Positions 11,305 to 22,494 of a stretch of DNA of 64,000 nucleotides are shown in pieces (the stretch's first letter is position 1; each line of letters begins with the position of its first letter). The notes under the pieces are model-generated. The model had not been told where the DNA came from. It was given only the letters and a program-made list of their open reading frames with translations, and ran no database searches. The DNA is from Dama dama (Eukaryota > Chordata > Mammalia > Artiodactyla > Cervidae): assembly GCF_033118175.1 (NCBI RefSeq), contig NC_083698.1:47967501-48031500 (forward strand), given 5' to 3'. A program made the translations under genes and the position numbers.

Positions 11305-11634
11305 ATTAGTTGGAGGCTAATTACTTCACAACATTTCAGTGGGTTTTGTCATACATTGATATGAATCAGCCATAGAGTTACACGTATTCCCCATCCCGAT
11401 CCCCACTCCCACCTCCCTCTCCACCCGATTCCTCTGGGTCTTCCCAGTGCACCAGGCCTGAGCACTTGTCTCATGCATCCCACCTGGGCTGGTGATCTGT
11501 TTCACCATAGATAGTATACATGCTGTTCTTTTGAAACATCCCACCCTCACCTTCTCCCACAGAGTTCAAAAGTCTGTTCTGTATTTCTGTGTCTCTTTTT
11601 CTGTTTTGCATATAGGGTTATCGTTACCATCTTT

Positions 11635-14600
11635 CTAAATTCCATATATATGTGTTAGTATGCTGTAATGTTCTTTATCTTTCTGGCTTACTTCACTCTG
11701 TATAATGGGCTCCAGTTTCATCCATCTCATTAGGACTGATTCAAATGAATTCTTTTTAACAGCTGAGTAATATTCCATGGTGTATATGTACCACAGCTTC
11801 CTTATCCATTCATCTGCTGATGGGCATCTAGGTTGCTTCCATGTCCTGGCTATTATAAACAGTGCTGCGATGAACATTGGGGTGCACATGTCTCTTTCAG
11901 ATCTGGTTTCCTCAGTGTGTATGCCCAGAAGTGGGATTGCTGGGTCATATGGCAGTTCTATTTCCAGTTTTTTAAGAAATCTCCACACTGTTCTCCATAG
12001 TGGCTGTACTAGTTTGCATTCCCACCAACAGTGTAAGAGGGTTCCCCTTTCTCCACACCCTCTTCAGCATTTATTGCTTGTAGACTTTTGGATAGCAGCC
12101 ATCCTGACTGGCATGGAATGGTACCTCACTGTGGTTTTGATTTGCATTTCTCTGATAATGAGTGATGTTGAGCATCTTTTCATGTGTTTGTTAGCCATCT
12201 GTATGTCTTCTTTGGAGAAATGTCTGTTTAGTTCTTTGGCCCATTTTTTGATTGGGTCATTTATTTTTCTGGAGTTGAGCTTCAGGAGTTGCTTGTATAT
12301 TTTTGAGATTAATCCTTTGTCTGTTTCTTCATTTGCTATTATTTTCTCCCAATCTGAGGGCTGTCTTTTCACCTTACTTATAGTTTCCTTTGTAGTGCAA
12401 AAGCTTTTAAGTTTCATTAGGTTCATTTGTTTAGTTTTGCTTTTATTTCCAATATTCTGGGAGGTGGGTCATAGACGATCTTGCTGTGATTTATGTCGGA
12501 GTGTGTTTTGCCTATGTTCTCCTCTAGGAGTTTTATAGTTTCTGGTCTTACATTTAGATCTTTAATCCATTTTGAGTTTATTTTTGTGTATGGTGTTAGA
12601 AAGTGTTCTAGTTTCATTCTTTTACAAGTGGTTGACCAGTTTTCCCAGCACCACTTGTTAAAGAGGTTGTCTTTTTTCCATTGTATATCCTTGCTCCCTT
12701 TGTCAAAGATAAGGTGTCCATAGGTTCGTGGATTTATCTCTGGGCTTTCTATTCTGTTCCATTGATCTATATTTCTGTCTTTGTGCCAGTACCATACTGT
12801 CTTGATGACTGTGGCTTTGTAGTAGAGTCTGAAGTCAGGCGGGTTGATTCCTCCAGTTCCATTCTTCTTTCTCAAGATTACTTTGGCTATTCGAGGTTTT
12901 TTGTATTTCCATACAAATTGTGAAATTCTTTGGTCTAGTTCTGTGAAAAATACCGTTGGTAGCTTGATAGGGATTACACTGAATCTATAGACAGCTTTGG
13001 GTAGAATAGCCATTTTGACAATATTGATTCTTCCAATCCATGAACACGGTATGTTTCTCCATCTGTTTGTGTCCTCTTTGATTTCTTTCATCAGTGTTTT
13101 ATAGTTTTCTATGTATAGGTCTTTTGTTTCTTTAGGTAGATATACTCTTAAATATTTTATTCTTTTTGTTGCAATGGTGAATGGTATTGTTTCCTTAATT
13201 TCTCTTTCTGTTTTTTCATTGTTAGTATATAGGAATGCAAGGGATTTCTGTGTGTTAATTTTATATCCTGCAACTTTACTATATTCATTGATTAGCTCTA
13301 GTAATTTTCTGGTAGAGTCTTTAGGGTTTTCTATGTAGAGGATCATGTCATCTGCAAACAGTGAGAGTTTCACTTCTTCTTTTCCTATCTGGATTCCTTT
13401 TACTTCTTTTTCTGCTCTGATTGCTGTGGCCAGAACTTCCAACACTATGTTGAATAGTAGTGGTGAGAGTGGGCACCCTTGTCTTGTTCCTGATTTTAGG
13501 GGAAATGCTTTCAATTTTTCACCATTGAGGGTGATGCTTGCTGTGGGTTTGTCATATATAGCTTTTATTATGTTGAGGTATGTTCCTTCTATTCCTGCTT
13601 TCTGGAGAGTTTTAATCATAAATGAGTGTTGAATTTTGTCAAAGGCTTTCTCTGCATCTATTGAGATAATCATATGGTTTTATCTTTCAATTTGTTAATG
13701 TGGTGTATTACATTGATTGATTTGCAGATATTAAAGAATCCTTGCATTCCTGGGATAAAGCCCACTTGGTCATGATGTATGATTTTTTTTAATATGTTGT
13801 TGGATTCTGTTTGCTAGAATTTTGTTAAGGATTTTTGCATCTATGTTCATCAGTGATATTGGCCTGTAGTTTTCTTTTTTTGTGGCATCTTTGTCTGGTT
13901 TTGGAATTAGGGTGATGGTGGCCTCATAGAATGAGTTTGGAAGCTTACCTTCATCTGCAATTTTCTGGAAGAGTTTGAGTAAGATAGGTGTTAGCTCTTC
14001 TCTAAATTTTTGGTAGAATTCAGCTGTGAAGCCATCTGGTCCTGGGCTTTTGTTTGCTGGAAGATTTTTGATTACAGTTTCGATTTCCTTGCTTGTGATG
14101 GGTCTGTTAAGATCTTCTATTTCTTCCTGGTTCAGTTTTGGAAAGTTATACTTTTCTAAGAATTTGTCCATTTCATCCAAGTTGTCCATCTTATTGGCAT
14201 AGAGCTGCTGGTAGTAGTCTCTTATGATCCTTTGTATTTCAGTGTTGTCTGTTGTGATCTCTCCATTTTCATTTCTAATTTTGTTAACTTGGTTCTTCTC
14301 TCTTTGTTTCTTAATGAGTCTTGCTAATGGTTTGTCAATTTTGTTTATTTTTTCAAAAAACCAGCTTTTAGCTTTGTTGATTTTTGCTATGGTCTCTTTA
14401 GTTTCTTTTGCATTTATTTCTGCCCTCATTTTTAAGATTTCTTTCCTTCTGCTAACCCTGGGGTTCTTCATTTCTTCCTTCTCTAATTGCTTTAGGTGTA
14501 GAGTTAGGTTATTTATTTGGCTTTTTTCTTGTTTCTTGACGTAAGCCTGTAATGCTATGAACCTTCCCCTTAGCACTGCTTTTACAGTGTCCCATAGGTT

Positions 14601-15440
14601 TTGGGTTGTTGTGTTTTCATTTTCATTCATTTCTATACATATTTTGATTTCTTCTATGATTTGTTGGTTATTCAGAAGCGTGTTATTTAGCCTCCATATG
14701 TTTGAATTTTTAACAATTTTTTTCCTGTAATTGAGATCTAATCTTACTGCACTGTGGTCAGAAAAGATGACTGGAATGATTTCAGTTTTTTTGAATTTTC
14801 CAAGACCAGATTTATGGCCCAGGATGTGATCTATTCTGGAGAAGGTTCCGTGTGCACTTGAGAAAAAGGTGAAGTTGATTGTTTTGGGGTGAAATGTCCT
14901 ATAGATACCAATTAGGTCTAGCTGGTCCATTGTGTCATTTAAGGTTTGTGTTTCCTTGTTAATTTTCTGTTTAGTTGATCTATCCATAGTTGTGAGTGGG
15001 GTATTAAAGTCTCCCACTATTATTGTGTTACTATTAATTTCCTCTTTCATACTCGTCAGTGTTTGCCGTACATATTGCGGTGCTCCTATGTTGGGTGCAT
15101 ATATATTTATAATTGTTATATCTTCTTCTTGGATTGATCCTTTGATCATTATGTAGTGTCCTTCTTTGTCTCTTTTCACATCCTTCATTTGAAAGTCTAT
15201 TTTATCTGATATGAGTATTGCGACTCCTGCTTTCTTTTGGTCTCCGTTTGCATGAAATATTTTTTTCCAGCCCTTCACTTTTAGTCTGTATGTGTCTCTT
15301 GTTTTGAGGTGGGTCTCTTGTAGACAGCATATATAGGGGTCTTATTTTTGTATCCATTCAGCCAATCTTTGTCTTTTGGTTGGGGCATTGAACCCATTTA
15401 CATTTAAGGTAATTATTGATAGGTGTGGTCCCGTTGCCAT
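11635..15440 (-). pseudogene. L1 ORF2 (endonuclease/reverse transcriptase), disrupted
   Basis: ORF2p nicks target DNA and reverse-transcribes L1 RNA. The frame is about 1,268 codons, the normal length. The start is ATG at 15440 (MATGPHL), followed by endonuclease motifs 'LNVNG', 'QETH', 'GDFNTP' and 'SDHSA', then RT motifs 'SPGPDGF', 'GTRQGCPLSPLL' and catalytic 'FADD', and the C-terminal domain to 11635. Lesions: TAA at 15342-15344; one extra A in the A-run at 13783-13790; one A missing near 13678-13681, which restores the frame; a 1-bp deletion plus substitution near 12423-12427; TGA for Trp at 12064-12066. The second copy at 42 kb carries the unbroken bases at the last two sites. The longest open pieces are 502 codons (13770-15278) and 416 codons (12423-13673). 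Confidence 0.95.
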
Positions 15441-16419
15441 TTACTTTGTTGTTTTGGGTTCACGTTTATACAACCTTTCTGTGTTTCCTGTCTAGAGAAA
15501 TCCTTTAGCATTTGTTGAAGAGCTGGTTTGGTGGTGCTGAATTCTTTCAGCTTTTGCTTGTCTGTAAAGCTTTTGAATTCTCCTTCATATATGAATGAGA
15601 TCCTTGCTGGGTATAGTAATCTAGGTTGTAGGTTATTCTCTTTCATTACTTTCAGTACGTCCTGCCATTCCCTTCTGGCCTGAAGAGTTTCTGTTGATAG
15701 ATCAGCCGTTATCCTTATTGGAATCCCTTTGTGTGTTATTTGTTGTTTCTCCCTTGCTGCTTTTAGTATTTGTTCTTTGTGTTTGATCTTTGTTAATTTG
15801 ATTAATATGTGTCTTGGGGTGTTTCACCTTGGGTTTATCCTGTTTGGGACTCTCTGGGTTTCTTGGACTTGGGTGGCTATTTCTTTCCCAATTTTATTAG
15901 AGAAGTTTTCAGCTATTATCTCCTCGAGTATTTTCTCATGGCCTTTCTTTTTGTCTTCTTCTTCTGGAACTCCTATGATTCGAATGTTGGGGCGTTTCAC
16001 ATTGTCCCAGAGGTCCCTGAGGTTGTCCTCATTTCTTTAGATCCTTTTTTCTTTTTTCCTCTCTGCTTCATTTATTTCCACTATTTTATCTTCTACCTCA
16101 CTTATCCTATCTTCTGCCTCCGTTATTCTACTCTTTGTTCCCTCCAAAGTGTTTTTGATCTCATTCATTGCATTATTCATTTTTAATTGACTCTTTTTTA
16201 TTTCTTCTAGGTCTTTATTAAACATTTCTTGCATCTTTTCAATCTTTGTCTCCAGGCTATTTACCTGTAACTCCATTTTGTTTTCAAGATTTTGGATCAT
16301 TTTTATTATCATTATTCTAAATTCTTTTTCAGGTAGATTCCCTATCTCCTCCTCTTTTGTTTGACTTGGTGGGCATTTTTCATGTTCCTTTACTGTTGGG
16401 TATTTCTCTGCCTTTTCAT
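15413..16419 (-). pseudogene. L1 ORF1 (RNA-binding chaperone), disrupted
   Basis: ORF1p is the coiled-coil, RNA-binding nucleic acid chaperone of the L1 particle. The frame is about 335 codons, the usual size. It starts at ATG 16417-16419 (MKRQRNTQQ), then a 1-bp deletion near 16391 breaks the frame. The coiled coil is open at 16037-16312, with heptad-rich text such as 'EDRISEVEDKIVEI'. A TAA stands at 16037-16039 and a TGA replaces Trp at 15824-15826. The C-terminal domain reads open to the stop at 15413. The stop lies 28 nt inside the start of ORF2. Confidence 0.9.
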
Positions 16420-16949
16420 CTTGTTTAGATTGCTGTGTCTGGAGTGGGCTTTCTGTATTCTGGAGGTCTGTGGTTCCTTTTTATTGTGGAGGATTTACCC
16501 AGTGGGTGGGGTTAGACAATTGGCTTGTCAAGGTTTCCTGGTTAGGGAAGCTTGCGTCAGTGTTCTGGTGCGTGGAACTTGATTTCTTCTCTTTGGAGAG
16601 CAATGGAGTGCCCAGTAATGAGTTTTGAGATGGGTCTATGTGTTAGGTGTGACCTTGGGTAGCCTGTATGTTGACGTTCAGGGCTATGTTCCTGCATTGC
16701 TGGAGAATTTGCGTGGTATGTCTTGCTCTAAAACTTACTGGCTCTTGGGTGGTGGTTGGTTTCAGTGTAGGTATGGAGGCTTTTGGACGGTCACTTATTA
16801 CTTAAAGTTCCATGTAGTCAGGAGTTTTCTGGTGTTCTCAGGTTTTGGGCTTAAGTCTCCTGCCTCTGGATTTCAGTTTTATTCTTCCTGTAGTCTCAGG
16901 ACTTCTCCAACTATACAGCACTGATAATAAAACTTCTAGGTTAATGGCA

Positions 16950-17250
16950 AAAAGATTCTCCGCCGTTAGGGATACCCAGAGAGGTTCACAGAGTTATATG
17001 AAGAAGAGGAGAGGGAAGAGGGAGATAGAGATGAGCAGGAGGAGAAAAAGGGGGACTCAAGAGGAGAGAGATCGATCTACGCAGTTCTCTGTTCCCAAAG
17101 TGTTCTCCGTAGCCCAGACACCTACAAAGGTTCACAGAATTGGATTGGGAAGAGAAGGGGAAAGGAGGAAATAGAGGTGTTCTGAGGTAGAAAACAGAGA
17201 GTCAAGATTGGGAGAGAATAATCAACACACTCCTGAATAAAAATGGGAAC
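16950..17250. repeat. Imperfect tandem units of about 145 bp in L1 5' UTR
   Basis: 'ttctccgccg...ggttcacagagtt...gaagaagaggagaggg' starting near 16956 is echoed by 'ttctccgtag...ggttcacagaatt...gggaagagaagggg' starting near 17102. The spacing is about 145 bp. Confidence 0.6.
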
Positions 17251-17308
17251 TGAATTTCGGTTTAAAAATAGGGCTTCTCTTCTCTTTTTTGTAAGGTTAT
17301 AGTGTATT

Positions 17309-17602
17309 GAAAATGAAAATTAAGGAGTAGTAGAGGAGTACTAGAGGACTTTAAAAGAAATAAGAGAAAAAGAAAAATAGAAAATAGAGGAGAAAAAGGA
17401 AAGAAAAAAAAAGAAGAAAAAAAAAAAGAAAGAAAAAAATTTTTTCCCTAATTAAAAAAATCATAAAAATCTATGAAAATGAATGTTAAGGAGTAATGGG
17501 GGAGTAATAGGGAATTTTAAAGGAAAATAAAAGAGAAAAAAGAAAAAATAAAAAAAAATTTTTTTTTCTTACTTAAAAAAAAAAAAAAAGTAAAAATATA
17601 TC
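17309..17602. repeat. Two A-rich tandem units in L1 5' UTR
   Basis: Unit 1 (17309-17474) and unit 2 (17475-17602) share the order 'gaaaatga', 'ttaaggagta', 'ggagta.ta', an A/G-rich run, a T-run, then an A-run. They are diverged and differ in homopolymer length. Confidence 0.65.
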
Positions 17603-18721
17603 TAGGAATTTCTCTGGAGCTGTTGCGGTCAATGTGGGTTTGGCTCAGTTTCGGATAGCTCCTCGTTCCAGCTTACACTTCTCGATATCTACAGGCCCCT
17701 TCCGGTGTAGTCAGTGTTTCCTAGAGGGATTTTAATCTGTTGCACCGGTCCCTTCTGAAGCGGTTCCCTTTGTTTATTTGGCTTCTATTTGCCGGTCTCT
17801 TCAGAGCCTCATTTCCGCCCTGACACAGGCGGGCGGAGGTGGACTCTTATTCAGGTAGCTAGTTCCGTTGCTCTGCAGGGAGGGGCTGGTGCTGCAGGGA
17901 GGGTCTGGCGCTGCTTTCTCGGTCTGCGCTGCTCAGGCTCCCGGCCGCTCCATATAGAGCGCGCCCCGCGCTGCGTGTGGTTCCAGCCCTCGGGTGTTCC
18001 ACAAAAGTGCAGAGCAAAAAGCTGCGCCTGCTCTCTGTGCCTTCCCCGTCAGAGCGGTCCAGGCAGCCAGGGGCTTGATGGGCACACTCTCCCCAGGTGT
18101 GGCGCGCCCACTCCCTTCCGCGGACCCAGTTTCAGTTTCCGCTGGCGCCAGTCGGGTGCGTGCGCCTTCTGCCCTCCGCATCCCCAGCCCCAGTCCCCGC
18201 CCGCGCTGGTCAGGTGCCTGCGCCCTGTGTCTCGCTGCGACCTTCCCCTCCCCCTTGCCTCTTGCCTCCAGCGGGGCTGGGCCGGTCCGCAGCCTGCGAG
18301 CTCTTCTCTGGACTTTCTCGGTCCCTTTGTTCTGTGAACAGCCGGCAGTGTGTCCGGGCTGGTTAATTTTCTCTCTCTCTCTTTTGCTCTCCCACAGTTT
18401 AAGTTGGCAACTCACAGAAGCTCCCTCCGATTGTCCTCAGGGCACTCAGGCCTGGACCCTACCCCAAGCGCTGCTGCCCAAGACTCCCTTCCCGGGACAG
18501 ATCTCCGTCCTTAGCTCTTTTGTCTCACTTTTTATCTTTTATATTTTGTCCTACCTCCTTTCGAAGACAATGGGCTGCTTTTCTGGGCGCCTGATGACCT
18601 CAGCTAGCGATCAGACGTTGTTTTGTGAAGTTTGCTCTACGTTCAGTTATTCTTTTGATGAATTTGTAGGATAGAAAGTGGTCTCCCCGTCCTACTCCTC
18701 CGCCATCTTGGCTCCTCCCCC

Positions 18722-19390
18722 TATTTTTTTTTTCTATTGAAGTATAGTTGATGTACAATGTTTGTTAGTTTCAGGTGTGTGGCAAAATAATTCATATATA
18801 TGTATATACACACACATTTTCAGATTCCCCGACCTTATAGGTTATCAGTATATTCAGTATTGTTCCCTGTGCTATGCAGTAGGCCCTTGTTGGTCATCTA
18901 TTTTACCAACACTATGCTATATACTACTGTGTACACATATGTGTACACCATATATGTGTACACTATATGTGTATGTGTACACTACATACTAGTGTGTACA
19001 TTTTGGTCCCCAACTCCTAGTTTATCCTCTTCGCCTATCCCCTTTAGTAGCCATAATTTTGTTCTCTACATCTGTGGGTCTGTTTCTGTTTTGCGTATAA
19101 GTTCATTTGTATTATATTAAATTCCACATTTAAATAGTATCATATGATTTATGGTTCTCTGACTTAGTATGATAATCTCTAGATCCATCCATGTTGTTGC
19201 AAATGGCATTGTTTCATTTTTTTATGGCTGAATAATATTCCATTGTATATAGATATAGATATATATGCATGCACACACACCACATCTTCTTTATTCATCT
19301 GCTGATAGACATTTTGGATTGCTTTCATGTCTTGGCTATTGTAAATAGTGCTGCAGTGAACATTGGAGTGCATGTATCTTTTTTAGAAAG
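18722..19390 (-). mobile_element. L1M 3'-end fragment
   Basis: Old mammalian L1 3' region in reverse, starting with a T-run and 'attgaagtatagttgatgta', through 'ccctgtgctatgcagtaggc' and 'aatattccattgtat' to 'gctgcagtgaacattggagt'. A diverged GT/AC-rich stretch (about 18930-18995) lies inside it. Confidence 0.85.
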
Positions 19391-19848
19391 TGTAATTCAT
19401 GGATTATTTTTAATGTATTTTTTATAACCAGGATGTCTGTTTTGCTTGTATTATGAATAGAAAGATGACAATTTGGTTAAAAAAAAAGTGCACTTATCCT
19501 TTTCTCTATTCTTTTAGTTCTTATATCCAATCCCCCAGTTTGAGTGGACTTTTCTCAGGATTGATTGAGTCAGGAAATACCAGAATGATTGAATTAGTTG
19601 CTCACAAAGAAATAGCCTGAGAGATTTAAAAATAAAACTGACCAAAAATGAAGCTTAAAAAAATCTTTTTTAACATAAGGTGGTATGGTAAACACCATCA
19701 GAGAACTTTGACGTCTCCAAGGAGAGTTACTATGGATGAAGAAAAAGGAACAGCACCAAAGGGAAGGGGTGAAAGCCTACCAGTCGTCCTTGGCTACTGC
19801 TGCTTTCCTCTCTGCCTGTGCAGATCCTGAAGTCTGCTTTCTCAACAG
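19391..19848. other. Unassigned interval
   Basis: No repeat or gene recognised. Confidence 0.4.
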
Positions 19849-20050
19849 GGCTTCCCTGGTAGCTCAGCTAGTAAAGAATTAGCCTGCAATGCAGGAGACC
19901 CTGGTTCAATCCCTGGGTCAGGAAGATCACCTGGAGAAGGGAATGGCTACCCACTCCAGTTTACTTGGGCTTTCCTGGTGACTCACAAGGCAAAGAATCA
20001 GCCTGCAATGCAGGAGACCTGGGTTCAATCCCTGGGGTGGGAAGATCCCA
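19849..20050 (+). mobile_element. Two tRNA-type SINE heads in tandem (CHR-2/Bov-tA)
   Basis: A first unit (19849-19968) starts 'gggcttccctggtagctcag' and ends after 'ccactccagtttactt'; a second unit starts at once with 'gggctttcctggtgactcac' and repeats 'gcctgcaatgcaggagac' and 'ggttcaatccc'. Neither carries the Bov-A tail. It may be a dimeric SINE or two nested insertions. Confidence 0.8.
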
Positions 20051-20748
20051 GACGCTCAGAAGTCCCTGAAGAGCTCCTCTATTTGGAGGAGATTCAGAAA
20101 AACTTTGAGAAAAGGATGTCTGGTGATCTAACATAAACCCTTAACAAGGGGATGGACTGGATTAAATGCTATAAGAGTTACAGTAACAAGAGACAGACTG
20201 GCATTGGTTAGGTTGTCTGCTCTATTTCCTTTACTTCTAATTAACTGTGACAACTCCACAAATAAAATATTAAGCTTCAAACATATCTAAATCTTGGAGA
20301 GTCATTCTTGTGTCAGCAACTTTTGAATTTCAAGCAGTGGATTTTAAAAGGTAATTTCAGGGGTTAATATTTTGAAGATGGAGAATTTGAGGCTATTTAT
20401 TATGTTTACTTTTCTTTAAACTCTCTACTCCCTGATTTATATAGTACAATTGAATTCTAGTTCTTCCCTCTTTCCCTGAATGCTAGTTATGTTCCCTTGC
20501 TCCTCATCAGAACCCACCTCAGTATATTTCTCCTGGTTCTATCTTTGGCAACTCATCTTGCACTAAATACTCTATCTTGACTTTTGAAGTCAAGACGGTA
20601 CCATGATTTGAGGGAGTAACATTGAAGCATATACATTACCGTATGTGAGATAGATAGCCAGTGGGAATTTTCTGTTTGATGCAGGGAACCCAAAGCTGGT
20701 ACTCTGACAACCTAGAGGGTGGGATGGGAGAGGAGATTAAAGAAGGAG
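20051..20748. other. Unassigned interval
   Basis: No repeat or gene recognised. Confidence 0.4.
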
Positions 20749-21456
20749 GAGGTTGTTGTTACTTTTCAGTTACTCAGTCGTCTCCAACTCTTTATGACTC
20801 CGTGAACTCAGCATTCCCGGCTTCTCTGTCCATCTCTCTCCCTGAGTTTGCTCAAACTCATGTCCCTTGAGTCAGTGATGCCATCCACCTATCTCATCCT
20901 CTGTTGCCTGCTTCTCTTCCCCTTAATTTTTCCCAGCATCAGGGGCTTTTCCAGTGAGTCAGCTCTTCCCATCATGTGACCGAAGTATTAGAGTTTCAGC
21001 ATCAGTCCTTCCAATGAATATTCAGGACTAATTTCCTTTAGGATTGACTGTTTTGATCTCTTCACAAGCCAAGGGACTCTCAAGAGTCTTCTCCAGCACC
21101 ACAATTCAAAAGCATAAATTCCTTGGCCCTCAGCCTTCTTTATGGTCTAACTCTCACTTTCATACATGACTATGGGAAAAACCATAGCTTTGACTATAAG
21201 AACCTTTGTCAGCAAAGTGATGTCTCTGCATTTTAATACACTGTGCATGTTTTTCATAGCTTTTCTTCCAAGGAGCAAGCGACTTTTAATTTCATGGCTG
21301 CAGTCAACATCTGCAGTGATTTTGGAGCCAAAGACAATGAAATCTGACACTGTTTCCACATTTCCCACATCAATTTGCCATGAAGTAATAGGACTGGATA
21401 CCATGATCTTGGTTTTTGAATGTTGAGTTTTAAGGAAATGTTTTCACTGTCAAAGA
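20749..21456 (-). mobile_element. BovB LINE 3' fragment
   Basis: Reverse BovB. The left end is the complement of the shared tail ('cagtcgtctccaactcttta'), and the right end lies within ORF2 after 'gtactggataccatgatc'-type sequence. Translated on the minus strand it gives diverged BovB ORF2 text such as 'IVFGSKITADVDCSHEIK', with a deletion near 21120 and stops. Non-functional. Confidence 0.92.
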
Positions 21457-21464
21457 TGGAGGGG

Positions 21465-21502
<38 letters not shown>

Positions 21503-21605
21503 ACACCCACACCTATGGCTAATTCATGTCTGTATGGCAGAAACCAACACAATATTGTAAAGAAGTTATCCTCCAATTAAAAGTAAAATAAAATTTAAAA
21601 AAAAC
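21457..21605 (+). mobile_element. L1 3'-end stub with (AC)n
   Basis: After an AC microsatellite comes 'ctatggctaattcatgtctg', 'accaacacaatattgtaaag' and 'tatcctccaattaaaa', the 3' end of an artiodactyl L1, closing with an A-rich tail to 21605. Confidence 0.85.
21466..21508. repeat. (AC)n microsatellite
   Basis: About 20 AC units with interruptions (one 'at', one 'cc'). It is likely to be length-polymorphic. Confidence 0.95.
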
Positions 21606-22264
21606 TATCTTAGGAGTTCAACCTTATTTCATGGATTGAACTAGTATCCATATACTATAAGAATTCTATATGAAAGAAAACAGCTTTCTAAAGAACATTT
21701 CTTACACTAACAATGTCCGTTTATAACAGAAACTAGAAATACAGCTCTTTATGGCTTTCTACAGTATGGAAATCCTACAGGTTTTATTTGTATCTATATT
21801 TATCCAGAAAGCATTTTACTTACCCCTTGTTTAATTCTGCTGTAAATGAGTACAGAGAGAATGAAGAACCTATAAACTCTCTTCATCATGATGGATGACC
21901 TGCCAACGTCCAGTTTACAAAGTTACTTTCAGAGGTATACTATAGCAGAACCACATGGCAATGCTATTTTGGTCTTTATTTAGGTGAAAATATTTTATTG
22001 TCTTTTAAATTCAGAATCTATATTATTATTACTGAAACTAAATTTTAACACACTTCAAATATTAAAATGTATAAAACTTTTATAAAAAAGTAAAAACCTA
22101 GGTGTATAAAAACAAGCTTTGTGGATAAACTAGGATAAGGTCTAGACTTTTCCTGTCTGCCCACACTGGTGGCTGAGGTGGTAATTCAGAGCTTGGGTTT
22201 TGGTGATTTTGGGGTGATCCTCCTAGATCTGCCTGCCTGTGATGTCCTATATGATCTCTGTCAA
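21606..22264. other. Unassigned interval
   Basis: AT-rich, nothing recognised. Confidence 0.4.
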
Positions 22265-22270
22265 TATTAT

Positions 22271-22490
22271 AGGGAGCTTTCCAGGTGGTGCAGTGGTAAA
22301 GAATCTACCTGCCAATGCAGGAGACGCAAGAGACTTGGGTTCAATCCCTGGGTTGGAAAGACCCCTTGAAGTAGGAAATGGAAACCCACTCCAGTATTCT
22401 TGCCTGGAAATTTCCATGGACAGAGGAGCCTGGTGGGCTACAGTCCATGGGGTTGCAAAGAGTCAGACACGACTGAGCACAGCACAAGAT
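22271..22490 (+). mobile_element. Bov-tA SINE
   Basis: Full-length: head 'gctttccaggtggtgcagtg', B-box 'ggttcaatccc', body and tail 'gagtcagacacgactgagc'. Short flanking match 'ttatag' on both sides. Confidence 0.93.
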
Positions 22491-22494
22491 GTTA

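Larger units (their letters stand above)
11290..18721 (-). mobile_element. Full-length L1-BT-type LINE-1
   Basis: A complete L1 of about 7.4 kb: 5' end at 18721 with 'ggggaggagccaagatggcg', the usual L1 start; 5' UTR 16420-18721; ORF1 15413-16419; ORF2 11635-15440; 3' UTR 11305-11634; poly(A) at 11290-11304. Low divergence from the copy at 42087-43880 suggests both belong to a young bovid lineage. Both ORFs are broken, so it cannot move on its own. The right flank is an older L1M whose T-rich 3' end begins at 18722, so the insertion may have been into that tail; the target-site duplication is not resolved because both flanks are T-rich. Confidence 0.95.
16420..18721 (-). promoter_or_regulatory. 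L1 5' UTR with CpG-rich internal promoter
   Basis: The 2.3-kb leader upstream of ORF1. About 17790-18500 is GC- and CpG-rich, in sharp contrast to the rest of the window, as expected for an L1 internal promoter. The distal end has the 'caagatggcgg' motif near 18700, a YY1-like site in L1 promoters. The centre (17309-17602) is A/T-rich. Long antisense frames cross the CpG-rich part: 226 codons at 17994-18674 and 182 codons at 17789-18337, both plus strand. Confidence 0.8.

Noticed and set aside
11777..12538. 253-codon plus-strand ORF
   Set aside because: It is antisense to L1 ORF2 and recurs in the other L1 copies (42377-42721); no independent coding signal.
17933..18415. 160-codon minus-strand ORF in the L1 5' UTR
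   Set aside because: GC-rich leader with few stops in any frame; arginine/alanine-rich text without a domain.
22271..22345. tRNA-like sequence (A and B boxes)
   Set aside because: It is the tRNA-derived head of a Bov-tA SINE, as are all similar hits in the window; no intact cloverleaf expected.
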